From Pseudomonas sp. CHM02 (GTDB lineage: Bacteria > Pseudomonadota > Gammaproteobacteria > Pseudomonadales > Pseudomonadaceae): a DNA stretch of 64,000 bases. Position 1 is the stretch's first letter. The number at the start of each line of letters is the position of its first letter. The position numbers were made by a program, and so were the translations under genes. The notes under the pieces were generated by a model, which saw only the letters and a program-made list of their open reading frames with translations, made no database searches and was not told the origin of the DNA. The stretch spans positions 49,087 to 113,086 of the forward strand of contig NZ_JFCA01000023.1 of the NCBI RefSeq assembly GCF_000612585.1, read 5' to 3'. Below, one piece after another: positions 52,316 through 61,017 of this stretch.

Positions 52316-53585
52316 GCGCCCCACCTATCCACTGGTGGACTGCAACAGCTTCTACTGCTCGTGTGAGCGGCTGTTCCGTCCCGAGCTTCGGCAAGTCCCG
52401 GTCGTGGTACTCAGCAACAATGACGGCTGCGTTATTGCCAGGACACCCGAAGCCAAGGCCCCCGGAATCAAAATGGGCGATCCGTTCTTCAAGATCCGGG
52501 ATGCTTTGAAAGCAAAAGGTGTGGTCGCCTTCTCCAGCAACTATGAGCTCTACGGTGATATCTCTTCACGCGTGCAACGCACCATCGAATCCTTGGCCCC
52601 GCGTGTCGAGGTCTATTCAATCGATGAAAGCTTTGCGGATCTCACTGGCATTGCGGAGCCGCTTGGGGGCTTTGCGCGGCAGATCCAGGCGCGTGTCCGG
52701 AACTGGACGGGCATCCCGGTAGGCATTGGGATCGGTCATACAAAGACCTTGGCCAAGGCGGCGTAACATGCGAGCAAACTGTACAAAGAACGCACCGGCG
52801 GCGGGGTCGACTTGCGCGCAGACCATGCGGTCGAATGGCTCCTCAAACGGATGCCAACACAGGAGGTCTGGGGCGTTGGTCGGCGAATCTCGGTGAGGCT
52901 CGAGGCTGACGGAGTTACTACAGCCTGGCAGCTCGCGAATACCGATCCTAAGACGATTCGCCAGCGGTATGGCGTCGTGCTCGAGCGCACGGTTCGCGAA
53001 CTTACGGGCGAGCCATGTATTGAGCTTCAGGAGGCAGAGCCTGACCGACAGGCCATCTGCACATCCCGAATGTTTGGTGAGCGTGTGACGACCCTTGAGG
53101 CCATGCGAGAAGCGGTGGCCAGCTACATGCACCGGGCGACCCAGAAGCTTCGCAAGCAGCAGTCCCTGACTGCGGTGTTCCGGGTCGCTGTACTCACATC
53201 GCCATTCGGTGACGGGCCGAAGTATGCAAACTCCGTGATGTGCTATCCACCCTACCCGACTGACGATGTCTTGCTGCTGACCCGGGCTGCGATGGAGGGT
53301 TTGGAAGTCATCTGGCGTGATGGGTATCGATACAGCAAGGCAGAGATTTTGCTGATGGATCTGCGTAAGCGTGGCGAGTTTACAGGTGACCTGTTTACCC
53401 CTCCACAGCCGGCCAGGTCGGATGAGCTGATGCGCGTTTTGGATCGTATCAACGTGAAGTTTGGCAAAAATGCTCTGCACTCTGGGCGGATGCCGATCGA
53501 CGCAGCGTGGGCGATGAAGCGCGAGACGATGAGCAAGAGCTATACGACCAGTATCGACCAGCTCATGCGGTTTCAGGCTACTTAA
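52305..53585 (+). pseudogene. rulB: UmuC-like Y-family DNA polymerase RulB, interrupted by a nonsense codon
   Basis: From ATG 52305 the frame shows LVDCNSFYCSCERLFRP, LSNNDGCVIAR and VYSIDESFADLTG, the Y-family palm motifs. Codon 154 (52764-52766) is TAA, in the segment GHTKTLAKAA-stop-HASKLYKERTGGG. Sequence continues in the same frame to 53585 with VWGVGRRISVRL and the little-finger domain. Intact homologues carry Asn before His-Ala, so one nonsense codon explains the break. A full-length protein would be 426 residues. If read as two genes, the second piece would begin at TTG 52812. Polymerase V activity is probably lost. Confidence 0.88.
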
Positions 53586-53730
53586 CCAGTCTGCCGTCGG
53601 TACCACTGAGATCAGCGGAGAGCCGGCGGTTCCTAAGGTTGGTCAACCAACGACGTTACTCTTGGCGGGCGATGTCAGTCGCATCCTCACCGTGATAAGA
53701 ATACCCATAGACGTATTAAACGGGGGGCGC

Positions 53731-54747
53731 ATGCAAAAATCCATTGAGGCTGTTTTCTACCAGTGCGAACACACAGGGGCTTTTCTCAAAGGCCCCGCGG
53801 CTGTCGTGAGCATTTTAGAATCACATTACGGTGAGAACTGTGGAGCCGCGCCCCACACCCTGAATCATTTCAGCTCGATTTTGGGCTATAGGTTTATCAG
53901 GGAGGGTGTCACCTGTTTCATACCGCAGAGCAAGACGCCTCCCTCTTCCAATGGGCCATTTCCGTTCGCGCCTCTGCTGGCAAGCAAGGATCTAATTGTT
54001 CCCCCGCTGCTGATGCCACGCCACATGATGCTGATTTGCGACGCGATCAGGGCGAACGAGACAAACCCCAGCGGCTTAACCGTAGATTTCTGCCTGGCCA
54101 GCATCTACACGCCCAGCGACATGGGCAGATACTTCGAGTCGCTATTCAGCGAGATCGATTCATTCAGGCCCTACATGCAGCACATTGACGAATGCATCCG
54201 AGCGTATCTGTTCGGCTATGTGTCCGTTGCGGTTTCCGGACTTATCCTAGCCTCCGAAGGCATATTGCGAGAGATCGGCGCGAAGATCGACAGCAGATTC
54301 GAAGGGATCACCAGCAAGGATCAATTCACAAACGTGCTGACGAAAATCGAAGACTTACTGGTGGCCAAGGCTTACCCAGGTGTAGAGGTGCCAGGGTTCA
54401 TGCGGCTCAAAGAGTACATGCTGGGCTTTGACGAACAGCTTTTCTTGGTTGATAACTTCAAAGATTATTTCACTACCCGTCTTTACGAAAAGACCTCTGA
54501 GGTCGAGGGGGGTATCGATATGAACCGGCATAGCGTACTGCATGGTTTGTCCATGGATTTCAACAAGCCGATCAACTTTTACCGGCTGTTCATCATGTTG
54601 GTATTCCTTGCCTTCGTGAGCGTGCTTTTGGGGCACAGCCGGGCTTCGTCATTTGTTGCAGAAACAGATCGCTCCAAACTCAAAAGCGATTGCTATGACA
54701 AGCTCGCGGCGTTTGGTGCGTCAATGAAAGTGCGTTTTCCTCTATGA
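53731..54747 (+). CDS. HEPN-motif protein with C-terminal hydrophobic helix
   Basis: ATG 53731 follows a GGGGGG run, so it is preferred to the longer opening at 53662. The 338-residue protein is largely helical. Near its C-terminus it has DMNRHSVLHGLSMDF, the R-x4-H motif of HEPN RNases, then the hydrophobic segment LFIMLVFLAFVSVLLG. The central AYLFGYVSVAVSGLILASEG may also pack against a membrane. HEPN proteins with this NRHxxLHG form are common as unassigned genes in defence islands. No partner antitoxin is adjacent. RNase function is inferred from the motif. Confidence 0.6.
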   Translation: MQKSIEAVFYQCEHTGAFLKGPAAVVSILESHYGENCGAAPHTLNHFSSILGYRFIREGVTCFIPQSKTPPSSNGPFPFAPLLASKDLIVPPLLMPRHMMLICDAIRANETNPSGLTVDFCLASIYTPSDMGRYFESLFSEIDSFRPYMQHIDECIRAYLFGYVSVAVSGLILASEGILREIGAKIDSRFEGITSKDQFTNVLTKIEDLLVAKAYPGVEVPGFMRLKEYMLGFDEQLFLVDNFKDYFTTRLYEKTSEVEGGIDMNRHSVLHGLSMDFNKPINFYRLFIMLVFLAFVSVLLGHSRASSFVAETDRSKLKSDCYDKLAAFGASMKVRFPL

Positions 54748-54799
54748 CATCCCAAGCCTTCACGGCCCGGGCGCGAGTAATCGGGAGAGAGGCTGCAAG

Positions 54800-55492
54800 C
54801 TAGGGCCACCGAACCAAGCCCAGTTCCTTGAGCCGTAACGCCATGGCTGAGTCAGACACCCCAAACTGCGCTGCCAGCGAAACAACATTCAGATTATTGA
54901 AACGCTGGCATCGGGCTAGTGCAAGCTCCCGCTCCAGGGAGTCTGCAGAGGCGTAGAGCAATCCCTCGATATTGTGGGGATCAAGGTGGTAGGCGACCGT
55001 ATCGTTGAAGTGCAGGCGGTCACCGCACAGGAATTGGCGTCTGAAACGATCAGCAACTAGCTTCGCCGGCATTAGGAAACAGGCGGCGAAAAAATCTGCT
55101 TCGCGCTCCTCACGGTTGCGCGGCCCGCTCACAGGGCGGCCGTCTAGAGCCCGATCCCTATGCATGACTTCACCCTGATGCAGAACGAGGTGCCCGATCT
55201 CATGCGCCCCAGTGAAGAGCTTGACCGTCGGCGAGAATTCCTGAGAGATGGCGATTCGATTGGCCTGGCGGTCGATCAAACCCGCAATTTTGGGGCCTGA
55301 ACCACCTCGGATGAATTTGGGATCACCGAGATCGGGAAACTCACGATACTCAAAGTCGTAGGCTAGTGCTGCCTTCTTTGGATCACGCGCCTGAAGGGGA
55401 GTAATTTCCCGATCCCCCCACAGATGGTATCGGTCGCGCCACAGCATGCGCAGCAGCTCGGACGCTTCTTTTTCGATATTCATCATGTCCAT
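54800..55492 (-). CDS. ImmA/IrrE-family metallopeptidase
   Basis: About 230 residues from ATG 55492, with GGTGA upstream. GTG 55501 and ATG 55483 are also in frame. The zinc motif is FTGAHEIGHLVLHQG and the third ligand region REEREADFFAACFLMP, as in ImmA/IrrE proteases that cleave repressors of mobile elements or DNA-damage regulators. The C-terminus LNVVSLAAQFGVSDSAMALRLKELGLV looks like an HTH. No XRE repressor lies adjacent. In this island it may regulate element genes, which is inference. Confidence 0.88.
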   Translation of the reverse strand: MDMMNIEKEASELLRMLWRDRYHLWGDREITPLQARDPKKAALAYDFEYREFPDLGDPKFIRGGSGPKIAGLIDRQANRIAISQEFSPTVKLFTGAHEIGHLVLHQGEVMHRDRALDGRPVSGPRNREEREADFFAACFLMPAKLVADRFRRQFLCGDRLHFNDTVAYHLDPHNIEGLLYASADSLERELALARCQRFNNLNVVSLAAQFGVSDSAMALRLKELGLVRWP

Positions 55493-55595
55493 GCAAATCA
55501 CCGCATGTAGTGGCTACGAATTAATCATAACCCTAGATGTGGTGTTTACAAGTATTTTCTGACCCCTATTGCCGAGAGCAATCCGTACGCACCAG

Positions 55596-55787
55596 CTAGT
55601 CATCTTTATACTCGCTGGGCTCAGCGGATGCCTGCCGTCGCCCATCTGCTCGAGTGCGCCTTGTACAAAGCGTCAGTGCTAGCGGAAATTTGCCGTTTGC
55701 CAGCATCCCCGCCAATTGCTGGTGTGCGTGTATGAAGGTTGAGCCTTCCACGCTTCTGAGATTGGACGCGTATACGCTCTTGGTCAC
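55596..55787 (-). CDS. Possible small protein coupled to kfrA-like gene
   Basis: A 63-codon frame starting with GTG at 55787, overlapping the upstream stop as GTGA. Its product (GSTFIHAHQQLAGMLANGK) matches no family I know. Only the overlap supports it. Confidence 0.3.
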   Translation of the reverse strand: MTKSVYASNLRSVEGSTFIHAHQQLAGMLANGKFPLALTLCTRRTRADGRRQASAEPSEYKDD

Positions 55788-56851
55788 TTTCTCGGCGCTC
55801 TGGGGGATTTAACGCTTGATTTTGAAAGCGGAGATGCAGGCGCGTCTGCTACATGGCTTTCCGCGAGCTCACTCTCAATAGCCCGCTCACGCCGCAGTTG
55901 CTGATTCTCGGCCTGAGCAGAGGTCAGCAACAGCCTAATCTCAACTTCGCGCTCGCTACTTTTGGCTGCGGCCTCAATGAGAGCCTTTGCGTCCTGCCTA
56001 AGCGCAGCAATCTGTTCCTGGAGCTGCTCGGAGATGCCGGCGGATTTCGCTTCGGCCAGCTTCAAACCTTGAATCTCTCCAGTCAAAGCCTGAATGCGGG
56101 CTTCATGTGCATGGAGTGTCTTGACCTGCTGACGGGACTCTCCCAACAAGCGCTCGTTGTCACGATTCAAACGGGTCAGGTCATCCTGTTTCAGTACCAG
56201 GGTTTCCTGAAGCTTGCGCTGCTCCACCTGGGACTCATGTAGCTGGGATTCATGGCGTCGTTGATCTTGATCGCGCTGTTCCTTCACGGACTCCCGATAA
56301 TGCTCCAGAGCGCCACGCGCATGAACATGCTTCTCCTCGAGGGATTGGATCTGTTTATCCCTGTCACCGACCAAAGCTTCAAGATCAGTACAACGCTGGC
56401 TGATCCCGGCGTTGCGCGTCAGCTCGGCCTGGAGCGAAGACTGGGTTGTTTGAAGGTCAGCTGTTTGAGCTTCGATAGCTGCTTGCTGAGCGTCCAGCTG
56501 ACGACGTGCAGCGGTCAATTCAGATTGCAGGCCAGAGATCTGCGCCTCAAGCCCCACGCGCTGTAAATCGAAAGCTGATCGAGCCTGTTCGATCGACTCA
56601 TCCCCCTCCTCCATCAGGCGATCCAGAAGGCTTCCAACCATCGCTGAAAGCTCTTCTCCCATTCGCTCCCGGGACGACGGCGGGCGCGGATCAAAGGACT
56701 CGATCTCCTTCAAATAGCGCGAAATAGTGGTTTTTGAACCGGTATTTCCAAGCTCAACGCGCACGGCGTCAATGCTCGGGTACATGCCCTTGGCGAGCAA
56801 GGCCTGCCTTGCTTTTTGCACTACAGCCTTGTTTATGCCGCCGCGAGCCAT
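55784..56851 (-). CDS. KfrA-like DNA-binding coiled-coil protein
   Basis: A 355-residue protein with N-terminal KfrA-type DNA-binding domain (GINKAVVQKARQALLAKG, VRVELGNTGSKTTISRYL) and a coiled coil from about 95 to 330 rich in Gln, Glu, Ala and Lys. ATG 56851 has AGGAG five bases upstream. KfrA on plasmids represses its own promoter and organises DNA. Here it is divergent from a tyrosine recombinase, and a palindromic array lies 27 bases upstream of its start. KfrA-integrase pairs recur on Pseudomonas genomic islands, where they may control excision. Confidence 0.88.
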   Translation of the reverse strand: MARGGINKAVVQKARQALLAKGMYPSIDAVRVELGNTGSKTTISRYLKEIESFDPRPPSSRERMGEELSAMVGSLLDRLMEEGDESIEQARSAFDLQRVGLEAQISGLQSELTAARRQLDAQQAAIEAQTADLQTTQSSLQAELTRNAGISQRCTDLEALVGDRDKQIQSLEEKHVHARGALEHYRESVKEQRDQDQRRHESQLHESQVEQRKLQETLVLKQDDLTRLNRDNERLLGESRQQVKTLHAHEARIQALTGEIQGLKLAEAKSAGISEQLQEQIAALRQDAKALIEAAAKSSEREVEIRLLLTSAQAENQQLRRERAIESELAESHVADAPASPLSKSSVKSPRAPRK

Positions 56852-56877
56852 GAGATCTCCTACTATTTCGTTGTGTA

Positions 56878-56898
56878 TTACGTGTCACGTAATTACGT
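56878..56898. promoter_or_regulatory. Alternating TTACGT/ACGTAA operator between kfrA-like and integrase genes
   Basis: TTACGTG and CACGTAA (56878-56892) form a perfect 15-base palindrome around one T. ACGTAA and TTACGT (56887-56898) form a second perfect 12-base palindrome sharing the middle half-site. Three half-sites thus alternate in orientation. The location suits autorepression by the KfrA-like protein. Confidence 0.75.
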
Positions 56899-57044
56899 AT
56901 CATGATAGGCGAATTTACAAACTTGTGAAAAGAAGTTTCTGTAAAGCTATAATAATGTCTTATGGCTTCTTGACCCTCAAAAAGGCATTTAGCTGCCGCT
57001 GAAAGTGTGGAATGCTGGAATCACCCAGATTTTGAAGGCAAAAC

Positions 57045-57998
57045 GTGATGGACAAGGCTGACCGGTACCTCAAGGCAGGCACTCGGGAGAACACCCGCAA
57101 AAGCTACCGGGCTGCGATCGAGCACTTTGAAGTAACGTGGGGCGGTTACCTGCCCACCACAGGCGACGGTGTCGTTCGCTACCTAGCTGAATACGCCGAC
57201 AAGCATGCGATCAGCACGCTCAAGCAACGTTTGGCCGCGCTGGCGCAGTGGCACATCACCCAAGGATTCCCAGACCCGACAAAGACGCCCAACGTGCGCC
57301 AGATGATCAAGGGCATCCGTGTCGTGCATCCCGCCCAGGTCAAGCAGGCCGCGCCCCTCTTACTCACGCATCTCGAACAAGCCGTAAAGTGGTTGGAAGC
57401 CGAAGCCGCCGCCGCGCTCGATCGCGGTGACTACAAGACGCTCCTGCGCCACCGCCGCTCGGTGGCAATGGTGCTGATCGGATTCTGGCGGGGATTCCGC
57501 GGGGATGAGTTGGCCAGACTCACAGTGGAAAACACCAAAGCCTATAGCGGTGAAGGCATCACGTTCTTCCTGCCGCACACCAAGGGTGACCGCCTGCACG
57601 AAGGGACAACCTTTCAAACGCCGGCGCTGACGATGCTGTGTCCGGTCGAGGCCTATCTCAACTGGATTACCGTTGCAGGTCTCGCGAAGGGCCCTGTCTT
57701 CCGCCGCCTGGATCGCTGGGGAAATCTTGCGGACAAGGCCATCCAACCTCACAGCCTGATTCCGATGTTGCGACGGGTCTTCAAGGAAGCAGGGCTGCCT
57801 GAAGAGCTGTACAGCGCCCACTCAATGCGACGGGGCTTCGCAACCTGGGCATCTGCCAATGGATGGGACATCAAAGGGCTGATGAGCTATGTGGGCTGGA
57901 AGGATATGAAGTCTGCACTTCGCTACGTCGATGCAAGCGTCTCCTTCGGGGGCATTGCGTTGCGCTCAAGCAGGCAGGTATCTGTGTCTGGGGCTTAG
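57045..57998 (+). CDS. Tyrosine recombinase (island integrase)
   Basis: A 317-residue recombinase from GTG 57045 (or ATG 57048), with GAAGG upstream. SAM-like N-terminal domain: NTRKSYRAAIEHFEVTW to about 100. Catalytic Arg is in FWRGFRGDELARL, Lys in PHTKGDRL, His-x-x-Arg in SAHSMRRGFATW, Trp replaces the second His in MSYVGWKDM, and nucleophile Y294 is in ALRYVDAS. All needed residues are present, so it is probably active. It is divergent from the KfrA-like gene with the operator between. The attachment site was not identified. Confidence 0.93.
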   Translation: MMDKADRYLKAGTRENTRKSYRAAIEHFEVTWGGYLPTTGDGVVRYLAEYADKHAISTLKQRLAALAQWHITQGFPDPTKTPNVRQMIKGIRVVHPAQVKQAAPLLLTHLEQAVKWLEAEAAAALDRGDYKTLLRHRRSVAMVLIGFWRGFRGDELARLTVENTKAYSGEGITFFLPHTKGDRLHEGTTFQTPALTMLCPVEAYLNWITVAGLAKGPVFRRLDRWGNLADKAIQPHSLIPMLRRVFKEAGLPEELYSAHSMRRGFATWASANGWDIKGLMSYVGWKDMKSALRYVDASVSFGGIALRSSRQVSVSGA

Positions 57999-58007
57999 AT
58001 AAAAGGT

Positions 58008-58031
58008 ATGTTCTCAATGGCTTGAGAACAT
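58008..58031. terminator. Perfect 10-bp hairpin behind the integrase
   Basis: ATGTTCTCAA and TTGAGAACAT pair around TGGC, nine bases after the integrase stop. No U-run follows. It could end transcription or be a recombination-related structure. Confidence 0.6.
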
Positions 58032-58098
58032 GCTTCCCTGCAGAAATAGACACAACTTGCGCCGTTGTCGTTCAGTCGAGCACGTGCAAGCTTGCTAC

Positions 58099-58551
58099 CT
58101 ACGACTCAGACTGCACCAGGTCACTCAGAAATCCATGAAAGTATTCATTGAGCGTGATAGCGCATTGTGAAAACTCATCTGCAGCATTTCTGATCTTCTC
58201 CACCGTCCAAAGCTCGCTAGCCCTAAAGAGCTTTGACAAGCCATCAGCAGGATCCATACCAGGCCTCCCATGCACGAGGCCATTGCGTTGTTCCACTAGC
58301 TCATCAAACCGCAAGGCTGCATTGAGCAACTTGGTTGTGTCTTCAGTGTCGCTCAACGACCCTGCCAGCGTAATGAGGCTCTTTGCAATGGTACCTGCGG
58401 TCTTTGGGTTCAAGGCTGCTAACGCACCAGGCCTGATACGCTCACAGATCCAGACGGCGTTCCACTCCAGTATGCTGAACGTATAGACAGCCTCGCCCAG
58501 TGCTTGGGAGTACTCCGGATCCAAAGGCTGTCGTAGTCGTGCGCTTTCCAT
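58099..58551 (-). CDS. HEPN-motif (R-N-x3-H-G) hypothetical protein
   Basis: ATG 58551 has GAGG five bases upstream and is preferred over the opening at 58644. The 150-residue helical protein contains ALGEAVYTFSILEWNAVWI and RFDELVEQRNGLVHGRPG, where RNGLVH is the R-x4-H HEPN signature. RNases of this fold act as toxins or abortive-infection effectors, though many lack known partners. It lies between the integrase and the OLD-like gene. No antitoxin-like gene is adjacent. Confidence 0.65.
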   Translation of the reverse strand: MESARLRQPLDPEYSQALGEAVYTFSILEWNAVWICERIRPGALAALNPKTAGTIAKSLITLAGSLSDTEDTTKLLNAALRFDELVEQRNGLVHGRPGMDPADGLSKLFRASELWTVEKIRNAADEFSQCAITLNEYFHGFLSDLVQSES

Positions 58552-58780
58552 ATTCGCCTCATGCACCACAAGCCCCTTCAAGAAGGCCGCGCTTGCCCGG
58601 AACTCTGGTGCTGATCTAGTCTGAATGCCCAGAACCGGGGGCATAGTCTGTTGATGAGTGGGCCAGACACATACTTTTCCAGCGCCACCCCCTACCCCAG
58701 CTTTTCATAGCAGTGCCATCACAAACCGGGCACGCCCTTTCTGAATTCGCCGAGTGTTGGTCTAGATCTGACCGTATAAG

Positions 58781-60781
58781 CTACTCCAACTGCCTATTGA
58801 TAGCACTGAACAGTGCCGAGAATCTTGCCTTGGTAGCGGCATCGACTTTGACGGATGGGCTTGTACTGAAAGTCGCCGCCACCGTGTAGTGGTTGAATCC
58901 ACCGCTGGGTCTGAGCTCGATTCCTTTCGATACCAAGAACTTCTCGATCCGCTGCACGATGCGGTCTCCTGGAGGGAGGTCTTGCTCAGTAATGGAGACG
59001 CCATTGAGCTGCTTGGCAAACGCCTTGTTGAAATAGGTCAGGTACAGTTTCACGGTGAAGAGATCCTCAATATCGCTGGGCACCGTATCCTGGCCAACCT
59101 TTTTCATATCGCGAAATTGTGAAACGTTGAACACAGATTTCTTCTGTATCAGCTTCTGGTGGATGAGGCTTTCAAGCTTCTGATCCTGTCGGCCGCTGTA
59201 GTCCAAAAGCAGCGCGATCGAGAGCCCGTTGGCACCAAGCAATGATGTGAATGTTGCTACGTTACTAAGCCCACCCACAGGAACTACGGTGGTGTTGCCA
59301 TCCAATCCGGTTTCCCCGCCAGCGCTGAGAATCGAGGACATCGTATGCAGGTAGGCAAGCTCTGATACGCCTTCGACCAGAAGGTTGGTTTTGCTGATAA
59401 ACAGATTTTGGGCAACGCTCCATCCTAGGGCCGCTTGGAGGGGGAATATTGTGCGCGGGTCTGACCCTGAAAGGTTGTCTGAAACGGTAGTACCGACATC
59501 AGCCTTGTCTTCCACAATGCGTACCTGATGCAGTCGCTCCGACCTGACCATAAACGGTGAGTGCGTTGTGTAGATCACTTGATGAGCTTTTGAAAGCTCG
59601 TCGATGTAATTCAGAAAATCTTCTTGTGCCAATGCGTGCAAGGCTAGCCCAGGTTCGTCCAATAGAAGAATCAGGTTGCTCGAGGCATCAACACCCGATG
59701 ACGTCAGTTGATCCCGAACGCTGTCGAACCACACCAGGAAACTGAAAAACCAGATGAACCCCCTGCTCCGTTGGTCAAAAGGCGTGGTTACGCCACGATG
59801 GCGTCTATTTTTGATCCTCAAATACAGATTCGGGCCGTTGTCAAAAGGAGTGACGTCGGTAGCGTCCGGCCTGATATCGACCTCAACCTCCAGATCCTCG
59901 TTTTGCTTCCAAAACTCCAAGACCTTGTCAGTTAGGTTGATTGAGACCCCTTCGACTTTAGCGCGCATCTCCTCATACGTTGTCTTGCCGTCGAAATCAT
60001 CGAGATCGACGCCCGCAATTCTCAGCAGCGCGAGGATTGAGAGATGCTTAGGCTCGATTAGGGCTTTTTTGGACGGGTCATTTTTCAACGCAGTGACGCG
60101 AGACTTCAGATCGGCCAGATTCATCTTGCCTGGCAAGAGGTCATAATCGCTGAAGTACAGAAATTTGGGGATAGAAACAGAGAAGTGCCTCCAGATTTCG
60201 TAGCTCAATATCGAGCCTTGCCAAGGGCATGCATCGATTCGCTTCTTCAACGCCTCGGCAAAAGCACTGTCCGCTTCGGTTAGGTCGATCTGACCAAGCT
60301 TTGTGTGCGCCTCGCGAATCGTTTTAGATTCTGAGAGGGCTTTGCCAGCGTCAGAGGAAAGTCCTGGCTTGTTTCGCAATGCTGCTATGGCTGATGCCTC
60401 CGCAACCGAAATGGTTACCAGCTTGTTATTGGCGTAGTTATGAATGACCTTGAAAGAAAAATCGTCTGGCAAATCGCAGCTAAAGGTCTGGTTAGCTTTG
60501 TTGATTTCTGCTTTCGTAGGTCGGTATGTAAACTCTACCGCCGCTATTGGGTCGTCCTCATGCGAGCGCAGATACGTCGTCAAATGCCTACGGGGGTAAT
60601 CGTCGGTGGGATTGAAGGATTCCTTCCCTTGCGCATCGTTTGCCTTATGGAGAGCTTTCAAAAAGACGGTCTTCCCGGCCTCGTTCATGCCCACCAAGAC
60701 AGTAACATTGGGATCAATATCTACAGATTGAGCGGTATTGATGGATCGATACGGGCCGACCACAGCTTTCGTCAAAATCAC
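58781..60781 (-). CDS. OLD-family AAA ATPase with TOPRIM domain (candidate antiphage nuclease)
   Basis: A 666-residue protein from GTG 60781 (GGA nine bases upstream). The ABC/SMC-like ATPase has Walker A VGMNEAGKTVFLKAL (31-38), a signature-like QRSRGFIWFFSF and Walker B LILLLDEPG (D375) with H-loop YTTHSPFMV. The TOPRIM part has LLVEGVSEL (E470) and ALLLDYSGRQ (D527). The second acidic residue of the usual D-x-D is Ser here, so metal binding may be altered. OLD and GajA-like proteins cut DNA and protect against phages. The gene is divergent from an FRG-domain gene with 236 bases between, and no helicase (GajB) gene is present. Role in defence is inferred. Confidence 0.88.
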   Translation of the reverse strand: MILTKAVVGPYRSINTAQSVDIDPNVTVLVGMNEAGKTVFLKALHKANDAQGKESFNPTDDYPRRHLTTYLRSHEDDPIAAVEFTYRPTKAEINKANQTFSCDLPDDFSFKVIHNYANNKLVTISVAEASAIAALRNKPGLSSDAGKALSESKTIREAHTKLGQIDLTEADSAFAEALKKRIDACPWQGSILSYEIWRHFSVSIPKFLYFSDYDLLPGKMNLADLKSRVTALKNDPSKKALIEPKHLSILALLRIAGVDLDDFDGKTTYEEMRAKVEGVSINLTDKVLEFWKQNEDLEVEVDIRPDATDVTPFDNGPNLYLRIKNRRHRGVTTPFDQRSRGFIWFFSFLVWFDSVRDQLTSSGVDASSNLILLLDEPGLALHALAQEDFLNYIDELSKAHQVIYTTHSPFMVRSERLHQVRIVEDKADVGTTVSDNLSGSDPRTIFPLQAALGWSVAQNLFISKTNLLVEGVSELAYLHTMSSILSAGGETGLDGNTTVVPVGGLSNVATFTSLLGANGLSIALLLDYSGRQDQKLESLIHQKLIQKKSVFNVSQFRDMKKVGQDTVPSDIEDLFTVKLYLTYFNKAFAKQLNGVSITEQDLPPGDRIVQRIEKFLVSKGIELRPSGGFNHYTVAATFSTSPSVKVDAATKARFSALFSAINRQLE

Positions 60782-60856
60782 TTAGCGTCTTCCTGTCAAC
60801 AGTTTGCGTTGAAGGTTAGCTGAGGGCTGCGGAAGCTCAAGCCCGGATGTGTCATA

Positions 60857-60866
60857 TTGATATCAA
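60857..60866. promoter_or_regulatory. Palindrome in the OLD/FRG divergent promoter region
   Basis: TTGATATCAA is a perfect 10-base palindrome, flanked by further AT-rich sequence (CATA upstream, CATAATG downstream). It lies in the 236-base gap holding both promoters and may be a shared operator. Confidence 0.35.
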
Positions 60867-61017
60867 CATAATGCAGCGATAGGGGGGCATCAGTATTCCC
60901 AATTTCGCTGCTCTATCCTAGCAGGTGCTGAACACCATGCCTGCTCTATGACGGAAACGTGCAGCAGAGCGTAGCCTTGCAATAAACGCCAAGCGCTAAA
61001 CGCGCAATGGAGGCCGC

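Noticed and set aside
56940..56975. dif-like core (ATAA, 7 bases, TTATG) upstream of the integrase
   Set aside because: Only the short inner pieces match dif and the spacing is wrong. No second copy was found to support an attachment site.
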